Origin: an uncultured Caulobacterales bacterium
Lineage (GTDB): Bacteria; Pseudomonadota; Alphaproteobacteria; Caulobacterales; Caulobacteraceae
Direction: 5' to 3'
Assembly: GCA_903858685.1 (NCBI GenBank)
Contig: CAIOJR010000041.1
Span: forward strand, 1-56,000
Length of the DNA: 56,000 nucleotides
Below the pieces are notes generated by a model. That model saw only the letters and a list, made by a program, of their open reading frames with translations. It was not told the origin of the DNA and searched no databases. Positions 18,277 through 28,131 of this stretch are shown here, piece by piece. Position 1 is the stretch's first letter. Each line of letters starts with the position of its first letter. The position numbers and the translations under genes are program-made.

Positions 18277-19263
18277 ATGGCTGAGGCCTCTATGGCTGTG
18301 GATGGTCGTCACGCCTGGCGCGACGACCTCGCCAGGCGTGCCCTGTCCGGTCAGGCCCTCGGCCATGCACCGGAGCCCACTGCGGTGTGCCACCCCTGCG
18401 ACGCCAATGCGCTCAGGGCCGCGCTGGAGGCGGCGGAAGCGGGCCTTGTCAACCCGATCCTGGTCGGGCCCGAGGCGAAACTTCGCAAGGCGGCCCAGGA
18501 GATTGGCGCGGATCTCTCGAAATATCGTCTGGAATTCACCCCCCACAGCCACGCCAGCGCCGCGCGCGCAGTCGAATTGGTTCGCGCCGGTGAAGCGACG
18601 CTGTTGATGAAGGGCTCGCTCCATACGGACGAGATGATGAGCGCTGTCATGGACGCCCAGCTGGGTTTACGGACCGAACGGCGGATAAGCCACGTCTATC
18701 TGATCAGTGCGCCATCCTATCCGCGACCACTGCTGATCACGGATGCGGCGATCAATATTGCGCCCACCCTGATGGACAAGCGTGACATTGTGCAAAACGC
18801 CATAGATCTGGCTCAGGTCGTGGGCATAGCCCGGCCCTTGACGGCGATCCTGTCCGCTGTCGAAACGATCAACCCGAAGCTTCAATCCACGCTCGATGCG
18901 GCGGCGCTTTGCAAGATGGCGGATCGCGGTCAGATTACAGGCGGCCTGGTTGACGGCCCCCTGGCTTTTGACAATGCTGTCAATCTGGACGCCGCTGCAG
19001 AAAAAGGGATTGTTTCTGCAGTGGCCGGCAAAGCTGATATTCTAGTGGTTCCTGATCTGGTGGCGGGCAACATTCTGGCCAAAATGTTGATCTATCTGGC
19101 GGGGGCGGACGCAGCCGGCGTCGTACTGGGCGCGCGGGCGCCGATCATCCTAACCAGTCGAGCGGATTCTCCGGAAACGCGCATCACATCCTGCGCCGTG
19201 GCGGTATTGATGACTCGCGCTCGCAATGGCCGCGATCATGCGTCCTGCCTGAGCAACGTCTGA
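18277..19263 (+). CDS. pta: phosphate acetyl/butyryl transferase (short form)
   Basis: Transfers an acyl group between CoA and phosphate, giving acetyl phosphate for the downstream acetate kinase. It has 328 residues, the size of the catalytic PTA_PTB domain alone, without the N-terminal regulatory part of the 700-residue E. coli enzyme. The core signatures are present: LMKGSLHTDEMM, RISHVYLISAPSYPRPLLITDAA (family motif), GLVDGPLAFDNA and DILVVPDLVAGNILAKML. A phosphotransbutyrylase-like specificity cannot be excluded. The stop overlaps the ackA start by one base (TGATG). Confidence 0.85.
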   Translation: MAEASMAVDGRHAWRDDLARRALSGQALGHAPEPTAVCHPCDANALRAALEAAEAGLVNPILVGPEAKLRKAAQEIGADLSKYRLEFTPHSHASAARAVELVRAGEATLLMKGSLHTDEMMSAVMDAQLGLRTERRISHVYLISAPSYPRPLLITDAAINIAPTLMDKRDIVQNAIDLAQVVGIARPLTAILSAVETINPKLQSTLDAAALCKMADRGQITGGLVDGPLAFDNAVNLDAAAEKGIVSAVAGKADILVVPDLVAGNILAKMLIYLAGADAAGVVLGARAPIILTSRADSPETRITSCAVAVLMTRARNGRDHASCLSNV

Positions 19264-20462
19264 TGGCGGAGGCGGTCCTGACCCTCAATGCCGGGTCTTC
19301 CAGCCTGAAATTCGCCCTGTTCGAGGCCGCATCTGACCATACGCCCGAGACCCTGAAGTTGCGCGCGCGCGGTCAGGTGGAAGGCCTGGGCGAGGCGCCG
19401 CGTTTGACGGCGCGCGACGCAGACGGACATCTCATTGGAGACAAGCGTTGGCAGGATGGCGCCAGCTTGCCTCATGAAGAATTTCTCGAAGCAGTATTTG
19501 ACTTCTGCGACGCGCATCTGGGATCAGACCGGCTGGTCGCATGCGGACACCGAATCGTTCATGGAGGCGACCTGTTTTCAGCTCCCGCCCGATTGACCCC
19601 CGCCGTCATGGCGCAGCTGGAAGGGTTGGACGCCCTGGCGCCCCTGCACCAACCTCATAACCTTTCCGCGGCGCGGGCGGCGATGGCGGCAAGGCCCGAG
19701 GCGCCCCAGATCGGCGTATTTGACACCGCTTTTCATCAGACTATCTGCCCTCTTGTTCGACGCTACGGGCTACCTTTTGCGCTTGAAGACAAGGGGATCC
19801 ATAAATACGGGTTTCACGGCCTGTCCTATACCTGGTTGACCCGGAGACTTCGTGCGATCGACCACGATCTGGCGTCAAGACGTATCATTTTCGCCCATCT
19901 GGGCGCGGGCGCCAGCCTTTGCGCGACGGTGGACGGGCAAAGCTGCGACACCACCATGGGATTCACTGCATTGGACGGGCTTGTGATGTCCACCCGAAGC
20001 GGTTCAGTGGATCCTGGCGTGGTGTTGCATCTGATGTCGGCTGAAGGAATGAACCCGTCCGACATTACAAAACTCCTCTATTATCAGTCCGGGCTCCTTG
20101 GCGTATCGGGGGTGAGCGGCGACGTCCGCACCCTTCTGGCGAGCAAGGCACCGCGCGCATCGGCGGCCATCGAGCTTTTCTGTTACCGCGCGGCGCGCGA
20201 GATTGGTTCGCTGGCCATTACCATTGGCGGACTGGACGGGCTGGTCTTCAGCGCCGGCATTGGTGAAAACGCGGCCATCATCCGGCGCAAGATCTGCGCC
20301 TATCTGGGCTGGATGGGGCTGTATCTCAGCCCTGCCAACGAGTCGCCGGATCAACGGGAATGGCGGATCTCCTCCCCAGACAGCCCTATCTTGGCCTTTG
20401 TCATCCCCACAGACGAGGAGCGGATCATAGCAGCGGGAGCTCTGTCCGCCTGCGCTGTCTAG
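19263..20462 (+). CDS. ackA: acetate kinase
   Basis: Makes ATP and acetate from acetyl phosphate. The 399 residues carry the ASKHA-fold motifs LNAGSSSLKFALFE (start), GHRIVHGG, FDTAFHQT, KYGFHGLSY, HLGAGASLCA and SAGIGENAA, so all expected catalytic segments are present. Translation is coupled to the upstream phosphotransacetylase through TGATG. With pta it would let the cell conserve energy when oxygen limits respiration, which fits its place behind fixK. It ends two bases from the convergent glycosyltransferase gene; no terminator was seen between them. Confidence 0.95.
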   Translation: MAEAVLTLNAGSSSLKFALFEAASDHTPETLKLRARGQVEGLGEAPRLTARDADGHLIGDKRWQDGASLPHEEFLEAVFDFCDAHLGSDRLVACGHRIVHGGDLFSAPARLTPAVMAQLEGLDALAPLHQPHNLSAARAAMAARPEAPQIGVFDTAFHQTICPLVRRYGLPFALEDKGIHKYGFHGLSYTWLTRRLRAIDHDLASRRIIFAHLGAGASLCATVDGQSCDTTMGFTALDGLVMSTRSGSVDPGVVLHLMSAEGMNPSDITKLLYYQSGLLGVSGVSGDVRTLLASKAPRASAAIELFCYRAAREIGSLAITIGGLDGLVFSAGIGENAAIIRRKICAYLGWMGLYLSPANESPDQREWRISSPDSPILAFVIPTDEERIIAAGALSACAV

Positions 20463-20464
20463 AT

Positions 20465-21607
20465 CTACCAGACAGCCAGGGCCGTCGTGACATAGTTCCA
20501 GACCGCGCCGAAGACAGCGCCGACACCGCCCGCGACGAAGCGGCCGCCCAACCACTGCTCCAACTGGTTGGCCACGGCGAGATTAGCCATAAACCCCACA
20601 GAGCAGAGCGCGCAGAACTGCACATATCCCGTGATCAGTCCAAGACCGCGCTTTCGACGATCGCGATAGGTGACCGCATTATTGATGAAGAAATTGGACG
20701 TCATGGCAGCCAGGGCGGCGATGAACTGTGCAGGGAGAAAGGTAATGCTGTGCGGCAGGACCTGAAGAACCGCCAGATGCAGAGCGACGCCGCTTGCCCC
20801 CACCAGGCCAAACAGTAAAAGGCGTGGTGAAACAAGATTGCTGCTGGCCCGCGACAGGATTAGGCCCAGATAATCAATCACTACCCGGCTATCGAGTTTG
20901 CTCACCCCGGCCTGACGTTCGCGAAAAGTATAGGGCAGCTCCAATATGGTCAGCTTTCCCGCCATGGCCGAAATCAGATCGAAAAGCAGCTTGAACCCCT
21001 GGGTCGAGAGCAGCGGCGCCGCCTGATCGATCACGGGACGACGCAGCATGAAGAACCCGCTGACAGGATCCGTCACGTCGCTTTTCAGGACCAATCTGGC
21101 CAGACGGGTGGCGAAACGACTGCCCGCCGCTCTTAAGGCGTTGAAACCGGTATCGGCCCCGCCCGTCCCGACATAGCGACTGGCGATCACCAGATCGGCG
21201 CGCCCCTGCCGAAGGGCGTCCAGCATCGGACGCAACAAGGTCTCATCATGCTGAAGATCAGCGTCGATGACGGCGACATAGGGCGCGGCGCTGGCCATGG
21301 CGCCTTCCAGAATAGCACCAGCCAGACCGCGGCGGCCGACACGACGCAGACAGGATATGCGTGGATCGTGTTGAGCCAGGGATTTTACAGCTTCGGAGGT
21401 TCCATCTGGGCTGTTGTCATCAACATAGATGGCTTGCCACCGCACGCCCTGAAGCGCGAGGTCAAGTTTCTCCACAAGAGGCCCTATGTTGTCGCGTTCA
21501 TTGAAGGCGGGCACCACAATGGTGAGTTCGTAGCCGCCCTGCGGCATTGCGGGTAAGGGGGCTTCAGGCGCCACGGGATGATGATCACTATGTTGAGGCG
21601 CCGGCAA
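20465..21607 (-). CDS. dolichol-phosphate mannosyltransferase-like GT2 fused to a GtrA membrane domain
   Basis: Two-part inner-membrane enzyme of up to 380 residues. Residues about 25-260 form a GT2 domain with TIVVPAFNERDNI, the nucleotide-binding VDDNSPDGT, the DAD-type metal motif in IDADLQHDE, and the QAGVSKL acceptor segment of polyprenol-phosphate glycosyltransferases. Residues about 265-375 hold a four-helix GtrA domain (LLLFGLVGASGVALHL, FFINNAVTYRDR). It likely loads a sugar onto undecaprenyl phosphate, with the GtrA part aiding membrane transfer. An alternative start is the Met about 20 residues in. It is convergent with ackA and probably monocistronic. Confidence 0.88.
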   Translation of the reverse strand: MPAPQHSDHHPVAPEAPLPAMPQGGYELTIVVPAFNERDNIGPLVEKLDLALQGVRWQAIYVDDNSPDGTSEAVKSLAQHDPRISCLRRVGRRGLAGAILEGAMASAAPYVAVIDADLQHDETLLRPMLDALRQGRADLVIASRYVGTGGADTGFNALRAAGSRFATRLARLVLKSDVTDPVSGFFMLRRPVIDQAAPLLSTQGFKLLFDLISAMAGKLTILELPYTFRERQAGVSKLDSRVVIDYLGLILSRASSNLVSPRLLLFGLVGASGVALHLAVLQVLPHSITFLPAQFIAALAAMTSNFFINNAVTYRDRRKRGLGLITGYVQFCALCSVGFMANLAVANQLEQWLGGRFVAGGVGAVFGAVWNYVTTALAVW

Positions 21608-21689
21608 AGGGCCGCGCGCCGTTCAGGAGTTTCTTTAGGCGAGGATGCGTCGGAAATCTTGAAATTCTGACTATGATGCGATGCTCTGA

Positions 21690-22114
<425 letters not shown>

Positions 22115-22118
<4 letters not shown>

Positions 22119-23932
22119 GATGCGTCGGAGGGAATATGGGCGCCCTCCCTCCCCGTTCGCGTCTTTTCCGTCTCGATCCAGGCGTCAATGCGCGTCTCCA
22201 GCACATCAAGAGGCATGGCGCCGCCTGACAGGACGGCATCATGAAAACGACGTATGTCAAAGTGGTCGCCAAGACTGGCCTCGGCCCGGCGGCGAAGCTG
22301 CATGATTTTCAATTCGCCAATCTTGTAGCCAAGCGCCTGGCCGGGCCATGAAATATAGCGGTCCACTTCGGTGTCGATATTATGCTCAGACAGGGACGAG
22401 TTCTGGAGAAAACAGGCGCGGGCCTGGTCTCTGGTCCATCGCAGCCAGTGGATGCCGGTGTCGGCCACCAGCCGACATGCCCGCCACATCTCGTAGGACA
22501 ACTGGCCAAATTGCTCATAGGAGGTGGCGTAGAGTCCGATCTCTCCACCCAACTGCTCCGCATACAACCCCCAGCCCTCGACAAAGGCGGTAAACTGGAG
22601 GTGTCGTCGAAACGCCGGAACATCGCCCTGTTCCTGGGCCAACGATATCTGCAAATGATGCCCTGGGACGGATTCATGGAGCGCCAATGTCGGCGCTTCG
22701 TACAGCGGTCTCTGATCCAGATGACTAAGGTTGACCGCAAAGGTTCCGGCTATGCCGCGGTTGGGACTGCCCTCTTCATAATAGGCGGTTGTCTGTCCTT
22801 CCTCGGTTTCTGAAGGTATTGGCTGCACGCCGTAGGTCAGACGAGGCAGGGTGGCGAACAGGCGGGGCAATTCCGGGTCAATTCGCTTGGCGATCACGCG
22901 ATAGCGATCAAGCAAAGCCTCGCGGCTCTTCGGATAGAATTGCGGGTCGGTCCGCAGAAAGGCGATAAACTGAGAGAAGTCTCCTTTAAAACCCGTCTGG
23001 ACGATGATCTTGTCCATCTCGATGCGGATACGCTTCACCTCATCCAGTCCAATCTGGTGAACCTGATCCGGCGTCAGGTTCGTGGTGGTGTATTGGCGCA
23101 CCTTGGCGGCGTAGTAATGGTCGCCATCCGGCAGGTCGCGCGCCGCGAGACTGACACGGGCGCGCGGCAGATATTCGTCTTCCAGAAACCGCACGATGCG
23201 TTGTTGAGCGGGTATGATCTGCGTCTTCAGCAGCGCCAAGGCTTCCGCCTTGAGTGCGGCCTGCCTTTCCGGAGATATTGAAGCGGGCAGATGTTCGAAA
23301 GGCGCGGTGATCATACTGGTCCGGGCATCTTGTCCGGCTTCCTTTTTCGCCGTGCGGATCGCGACCTCGACCACAAGCCGTGGTTGGACGAAACCCGTGG
23401 CGAGACCGCGTCGGCCATTGGCCATTTCCTGATCATAATAGGCAGGCAAGGCGCGAAGGCGCGCCATATAGGCGTCCGCCTCGGCGAAGGACCGGATAAC
23501 GGTTCTTCGCCCTAAGCTCGGCCCGAAGCTTGAGAAACTCCAATAGGCGGTAAAGGGTTCACGACGTTCATCAAAATCCAGGCTCGACAGATCATCCGTC
23601 ACAGCGCGCAGCAAAAGGTCGCGATTGAGCGTATCATTTGCGTCAAGCTTGGCGGCTCGCAGATTCTCCAATCGGCGGCGAAAACCGGACAGAGCGTCCA
23701 CCCGGCGCTGGTCCGCGGTCGGACTCACATCGGGCAATCTCGATAATGCGGTCTGGTCGCCCTCGTCCGACGCGGTCAGGGGATCATCCTGCGCTTCAAA
23801 ATGTTCATAGTCGGCGATTAGCGTCGATAATTGCGCCTTGACCGGGATCTGAAGCGCACTGGCGTGGGCCGAACCGACAATTGCGAGCGCTGTGACGGCG
23901 ATGGTGGTGAAATGGCTGGCGATCCGGCTCAT
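22115..23932 (-). CDS. DUF885 family exported putative metallopeptidase
   Basis: A 605-residue protein with an N-terminal signal peptide (hydrophobic TTIAVTALAIVGSAHAS, likely cleavage near 24) and a DUF885 domain over nearly the whole length. The zinc-type motif HESVPGHH (about residue 420) with the downstream EGWGLYAEQLG supports a metallopeptidase of this family. The substrate is not known. Its ATG lies 25 bases after the smr stop, and its stop overlaps the arfB start. Confidence 0.88.
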
Positions 23933-23957
23933 GAATTCGTCTATCCGCTTGGAAAAA

Positions 23958-24494
23958 TCAGCTGCGCGGCGTGCGCTTCAGGGCGACATAGAGCGCGCCC
24001 TCGCCCCCATGATGACGCTCGGCCTGGGACAGGCCTGCAATCAGCGGGCGGATGACGGGCTCGGCCAGCCAATCAGGCGTTCGGCGGCGCAAGACACCAT
24101 CCCCCAAGGCGCCCTTGCCCGTAATGATCAGGACGGCGCGGGCGCCGTCCGCATGCGCCCTTTGGATAAAGCCGTGCACGGCGATCCGCGCGCGATCCTG
24201 ATCCAGACCATGCAGGTCCAGTCGAGCGCTGATCGCCTCTCGATCCCGAACAATCCGCCGCTTTCGTCGCGGCTCAATCGGGTCTGGATGGAGGTGATGC
24301 TGGTGAAGGCGCGCGGGCAGGGAGGGCTCGGGCGGCACATGCAGGGCGCCACGATGAAAATCGGCGGAGGCCGGTCTCTGGACTTCCGGCGCAGCAAAAT
24401 TTGCAACAGGCGCTTCGCGACCCTTGGCCGGTCGGACGGTGGCGGTGATCAATGCCCAAAGCCTAACGTCTTCCGAGTGCAACGGGCGTCTCAT
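23958..24494 (-). CDS. Smr/MutS2-domain protein
   Basis: A 178-residue protein with a C-terminal Smr domain: LDLHGLDQDRA, followed by a basic surface and IITGKG and the terminal EGALYVALKR. Smr domains are nicking endonucleases or RNA-binding modules; in bacterial stand-alone proteins (E. coli SmrB type) they cleave mRNA at collided ribosomes. The first 90 residues are Pro/Ala-rich and poorly conserved. The ATG at 24494 overlaps the 3' end of mltA by 32 bases. Its place just ahead of arfB in the same chain gives two translation-quality genes in one unit, which may be coincidental. Confidence 0.85.
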   Translation of the reverse strand: MRRPLHSEDVRLWALITATVRPAKGREAPVANFAAPEVQRPASADFHRGALHVPPEPSLPARLHQHHLHPDPIEPRRKRRIVRDREAISARLDLHGLDQDRARIAVHGFIQRAHADGARAVLIITGKGALGDGVLRRRTPDWLAEPVIRPLIAGLSQAERHHGGEGALYVALKRTPRS

Positions 24495-25851
24495 CCCCGG
24501 CCTCCGCTGTCTCGGGATCAATGGGCACCAACCTCGCCATGTGAAGAATATGACGAACGTGGCCAGCTTCGCGGCCGGCGGCCTCGCCGGTGCCGAAATA
24601 GAGATCTGCACGGATCTCTCCACGAATGGCGCCGCCTGTATCCAGCGCCACAACCAGCCGACGATATCGCCGCGCGGCCCCGGCCAGAACGGGCGCTTCG
24701 GCGTCGAGCCAGTAGAGTTCTCCATAGGTGTGGCGGCTGTTGTCCAAGGCTATAGCCCGGCCCGGCGGCAGGGATATGCCCGCCGCACCTGCCGGCTCAC
24801 GGCCATCATCCGTTTTCAAACGGAAAAACACATAGCGAGGGTTTTTCGCCATCACGGCGTCGGCTTCCGGTCCCGCGTGCCTGGCCAGCCAGTCGCGGAT
24901 TGCGTCTCCGGACACCCCTGTCGAGGCGAGTTGGCCATCGCGCACCATGGTTCGCGCTATGCCGATAAAGGGCTTTCCATTATCGCCCGCATAGGCGGCG
25001 CGCAGACGGCGGCCGTCTTCAAAGACCAAGAGACCGGACCCTTGAATCTGCATGAAGAACAGATCCTCTGGCCGCATCCATGCGATGGCGTCAGACGCCG
25101 GCGCCGAACTGATCAGCGCCCGATCCGCCTGAGCCAGTCGGATGCGAAGCGGCGGCGGGGGCGGTCCCACCGTGGAATCTAGCGGCGGCGGCGGCGCGTT
25201 TGCGACGGGATCAGGCCGCCCCAACAGATCGGTCACCGGATCGGTTCTGACTGTCCCTGTCTGGTCAATCAGGGTGGAGATATCAATGACAGCGGGTTGG
25301 GTTGGGTCAACCACCGAGGCGGTCATTGTCGCGGCGCGCTCAGGCGAGGGCGAAAGGTCTGCTGCTGGCTGCGTCGTCGCGACTGTGGAGTCTGGCGCCT
25401 GAACATAGATGTCAGGTGATGGCGGTGGTCTGACTGGTGCGGTAAAGACGCCCCCCCGCTCTCGGCGCGCTGAATAGACAGGCGCAAAATAACCCGTCAG
25501 GACACCCTCGCCCGGTAAGGGCGCAACCCTGAACTGGCGCTCAAAAAATCGCCTTGCGGACGCTTCATCCAGGTTTCCCATGGCGCGGGCGGCATCACAG
25601 GCCGGGCGCAATTCTCGTTGGTGCGACGCGACACATCCCGCCCGAAACGCCGAAAGGGCTGCTGCATGATCATCATCAGCCCAGCCCTCCAGCGCGGAGA
25701 GCGGAAGAAGTTCAGCACGCCTCGTCTGCGGTTCCGCGGGGGGATGGGCGCGGCGCTTCCTGGGCCGGACTGGGACGGGTCGGGTAGGTGGGATAGGGTC
25801 GTGGGCTGTAACGCGGGGACGTGGCGCAGGCCGCCAGAAGCGCAAGCCCAA
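24463..25851 (-). CDS. mltA: membrane-bound lytic murein transglycosylase A, catalytic frame (5' end frameshifted)
   Basis: Lytic transglycosylase that cleaves peptidoglycan glycan strands at the outer membrane. The catalytic body shows family motifs GYFAPVYSARR, FFMQIQGSGLL, YAGDNGKPFIGI, NPRYVFFR, SRHTYGELYWL and the terminal ALDTGGAIRGEIRADLYFGTG with the catalytic Asp. Between about residues 140 and 245 lies an unusual Pro/Thr-rich insert. The open frame extends to a TTG at 25851, but its first 45 residues are Arg/Pro filler. The true lipoprotein N-terminus is in another frame (25712-25975), and dropping one C from a C6 run at 25738-25743 joins the two perfectly. Either a recent frameshift, a programmed or phase-variable slip, or a sequencing error. 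Confidence 0.85.
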   Translation of the reverse strand: MGLRFWRPAPRPRVTAHDPIPPTRPVPVRPRKRRAHPPAEPQTRRAELLPLSALEGWADDDHAAALSAFRAGCVASHQRELRPACDAARAMGNLDEASARRFFERQFRVAPLPGEGVLTGYFAPVYSARRERGGVFTAPVRPPPSPDIYVQAPDSTVATTQPAADLSPSPERAATMTASVVDPTQPAVIDISTLIDQTGTVRTDPVTDLLGRPDPVANAPPPPLDSTVGPPPPPLRIRLAQADRALISSAPASDAIAWMRPEDLFFMQIQGSGLLVFEDGRRLRAAYAGDNGKPFIGIARTMVRDGQLASTGVSGDAIRDWLARHAGPEADAVMAKNPRYVFFRLKTDDGREPAGAAGISLPPGRAIALDNSRHTYGELYWLDAEAPVLAGAARRYRRLVVALDTGGAIRGEIRADLYFGTGEAAGREAGHVRHILHMARLVPIDPETAEAGDETPVALGRR

Positions 25852-25975
25852 GGACCGCGCCCATGCTTCGCGCTTTTGCCCCCAGCCGGACGGAACCGTC
25901 AGCGCCCGAATGGTTCGAAGCGCCGTTCTGGGCCTGGCCGGATAAGGCTGCCCCGATCCGACCGGCCTCGATCAT
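25712..25975 (-). other. out-of-frame lipoprotein N-terminus of mltA
   Basis: This frame starts at an ATG that overlaps the tim44-like stop (ATGA, 25972-25975). It encodes a lipoprotein signal MGAVLGLALLAAC with a lipobox ending in Cys, then a Pro/Tyr/Arg linker, and stops soon after the C6 run. Removing one C continues it as SPAEPQTRRAELLPLSALEGW, exactly the catalytic frame. An internal ATG at 25864 may be the real start. As it stands it would yield only a secreted stub. Confidence 0.7.
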
Positions 25976-26607
25976 GCCTGGGCCGCCTCGACCCTCGACA
26001 GGATCCAGTTCGGGTCCCGACTGGCCGAAGGTCGCTCAAAGGTCCAGACTTCGGCGGCTCTACGTTCATCTGGCGCCGGCTCTGGCGCGCCGTCGATCTG
26101 AGCCGCCTTGGAGGTGCTGCGGAATTCTGACAGAAATCGCACTCTCATAATGGCCCTGTCTTCGCTGACCTCGGCGCTTTCGAGGTCGGCCCGGGCGGGG
26201 TTGATGAACTCCACCTTCTCTAGCAATCCAGCCTTTTCACGTTCCGCGATGGCGGTTTCAAAGGTTGAAAACACATGAGGGTCGGTCAGGCTTTTCAGGG
26301 TTTGGCGATCATTCGCAGCGAAAGCCTTCACAATCGTCTCATACGCCGTTCGGGCCCCCGCCAGAAAGCTGTCGATTTCGAAGCCCGGATCCTGAGCTCG
26401 CACGGCGGCCAATCCAGACAGGGCCACACCCTCTGCTCCATCTGTCGCAGGCGGGGTCGCTTCTATCGCACGGCGTGAGACAGCGCTGGCCAGCGCATCC
26501 TCGGGCTGTCGGCCGACGCGCTTGCCGAGAACCGCATAAAGGTTGAACAGCACCACGCCCGCCAGGGCGGCGAAGAACACCAGTCCAAGTATCTGCAAGG
26601 TCGTCAC
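25972..26607 (-). CDS. Tim44-like domain membrane-anchored protein
   Basis: About 211 residues with an N-terminal transmembrane anchor (LQILGLVFFAALAGVVLFNLYAVLG-type segment, given here only in part), a Gly/Arg/Gln linker (GKRVGRQPED), and a C-terminal Tim44/Bcs1-like domain with FLAGARTAYETIVKAFAANDRQTLKSL and LSEFRSTSK. Bacterial Tim44-like proteins bind membranes; their role is unclear, possibly in membrane-protein export or assembly. The GTG at 26607 is the preferred start; a TTG at 26598 is also possible. The extended frame to 27105 overlaps secB and is not coding. It is divergent from secB and first in the mltA-smr-DUF885-arfB chain. Confidence 0.8.
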   Translation of the reverse strand: MTTLQILGLVFFAALAGVVLFNLYAVLGKRVGRQPEDALASAVSRRAIEATPPATDGAEGVALSGLAAVRAQDPGFEIDSFLAGARTAYETIVKAFAANDRQTLKSLTDPHVFSTFETAIAEREKAGLLEKVEFINPARADLESAEVSEDRAIMRVRFLSEFRSTSKAAQIDGAPEPAPDERRAAEVWTFERPSASRDPNWILSRVEAAQA

Positions 26608-26808
26608 GCGCCATTTTGCCAAGGCGCCCTGCGGGCGATCCGTAGGGCTGGGAAGTAATATAGGCTTGTCTTGCCTGCGAGTCAGGTCCGTCTGTACGGA
26701 TGCGCGTAAAAACCGCCAGCCGTTGCACCCGGTGGCGGCCCATGATAGCGCACTGCCTTCCTTAACCCGGGCCGGGGTGCAAACTCCAGCCTGATGCGAA
26801 GACTTGTC

Positions 26809-27297
26809 ATGACAGACGTCGATCAGAGCGGCCAAATCACGCCGTCCCAATCCCAGATCCGTATTCTGGCGCAGTTCACCCGCGATTTCTCGTTTGAAAA
26901 CCCGCGCGCTCCAGACAGCCTGCGCTCTACAGCCCAGCCTCAGATTGAACTGGGCGTGGAAATGGCCGCGCGGGGTCGCACGGATGGCCTGTTCGAGGTG
27001 GATTTGAAGCTGAGCGCGGCGGCTCAATCGGAAGGCCAGACCGCCTTTCAGATCGAACTCGTCTATGGTGGTCTGTTCCAGATCGACGGCGTGCCGGAGG
27101 AACATATCGAACCGGTCCTTCTGATCGAATGCCCGCGCTATCTGTTTCCGTTCGCGCGCAAGATCATTGCGGACGCGGTGTCTGACGGCGGTTTCCCGCC
27201 GTTTCTGCTGGAGCCGATCGACTTCGCCACCGTTTACGCCAGTCAGCGCGCTGCTCGCGACGGCGGAATGGACCAGCCGATCGTAGGAAACGCCTGA
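26809..27297 (+). CDS. secB: protein-export chaperone SecB
   Basis: Tetrameric cytoplasmic chaperone that keeps preproteins unfolded for SecA. The 162 residues carry the SecB signature: [41 protein letters not shown] and [32 protein letters not shown]. The ATG at 26809 starts MTDVDQ; an upstream in-frame ATG at 26794 is possible. Alone on the + strand inside a long - strand block; the 200 bases to the divergent tim44-like gene must hold its promoter. Confidence 0.96.
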   Translation: MTDVDQSGQITPSQSQIRILAQFTRDFSFENPRAPDSLRSTAQPQIELGVEMAARGRTDGLFEVDLKLSAAAQSEGQTAFQIELVYGGLFQIDGVPEEHIEPVLLIECPRYLFPFARKIIADAVSDGGFPPFLLEPIDFATVYASQRAARDGGMDQPIVGNA

Positions 27298-27355
27298 CGT
27301 CCATCGGGATGTAAAAGCCGGGGGTGCGGCGGTTGCGGCCTCCGTGCTCCACGAG

Positions 27356-28075
27356 CTAGCTGTCGAGACTGTTCCAGATCGCCTTGTCTTTCAGCTGTTT
27401 GGCGATAAAGGCGGCGTGCGTCTCCAGTTCGGCCGCGCTGAGACGCGGCGTAAGCGGTTTCGGACGCGGTCCATAGGCGCGTGCGTCCGGGGCGTTTATC
27501 CGGACCGGGCCCCTGTCCTGCTCTGCTGAAGACGGGGCAAGGTCGAGCGCTCGTTCTTTTCCGCCGCGCAGTTCCAGATAGACCATGGACAAGAGGCGGG
27601 TATCAATCAGCGCGCCGTGTTTTTCCCGTTCGGCCAGACTGATCTTGAATCTTTTGCACAGGGCGTCGAGGGAATTATAGGCGCCGGGAAAGCGCGACTT
27701 GGCCAGGTCATAGGTGCAGGTCCAGCGACTGTCCGGGATCGGCGCCTTTCCGATCTTCAGCAATTCGGCGTTGATGAACCCCCGGTCAAACGGCGCATTG
27801 TGCGCCACCAGGTTCGCCTCCCCGATAAAGTCGAGAAAGGCCGCTGCAACATCGGGATCTGCAAAGCGTGGCTTGTCCGCCAACATCTTGCGAGAAATTC
27901 CGTGAACCTTTTCGGCTTCGGGATCTATGTCGCGGTCTGGATTGATATAGCGGTGGAAGCTTCGCCCGGTCGGGATGAAGTCCTCTATTTCGATACAGGC
28001 GATTTCGACCAACCTGTGACCGGTTTTTGGATCAAGGCCAGTCGTTTCGGTGTCGAGACATATTTCGCGGGTCAT
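27356..28075 (-). CDS. dnaQ: DNA polymerase III epsilon subunit (proofreading exonuclease)
   Basis: 3'-5' exonuclease of the replicative polymerase. The 239 residues include DEDDh motifs ExoI DTETTGLDP (residues 8-16), ExoII HNAPFDRGFIN (near 93), and ExoIII HGALIDTRLL (His and Asp near 153-158). The C-terminal 40 residues with PLTPRLSAAELETHAAFI match the alpha-subunit-binding part of alphaproteobacterial DnaQ. Last gene of the ppsR-maf-aroE-coaE-dnaQ run. Confidence 0.95.
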   Translation of the reverse strand: MTREICLDTETTGLDPKTGHRLVEIACIEIEDFIPTGRSFHRYINPDRDIDPEAEKVHGISRKMLADKPRFADPDVAAAFLDFIGEANLVAHNAPFDRGFINAELLKIGKAPIPDSRWTCTYDLAKSRFPGAYNSLDALCKRFKISLAEREKHGALIDTRLLSMVYLELRGGKERALDLAPSSAEQDRGPVRINAPDARAYGPRPKPLTPRLSAAELETHAAFIAKQLKDKAIWNSLDS

Positions 28076-28131
28076 GGCTCAAGTCTTAACCTGTTCGAAC
28101 TTTGCGTCCAGCGACACGACCGCCTGACATA

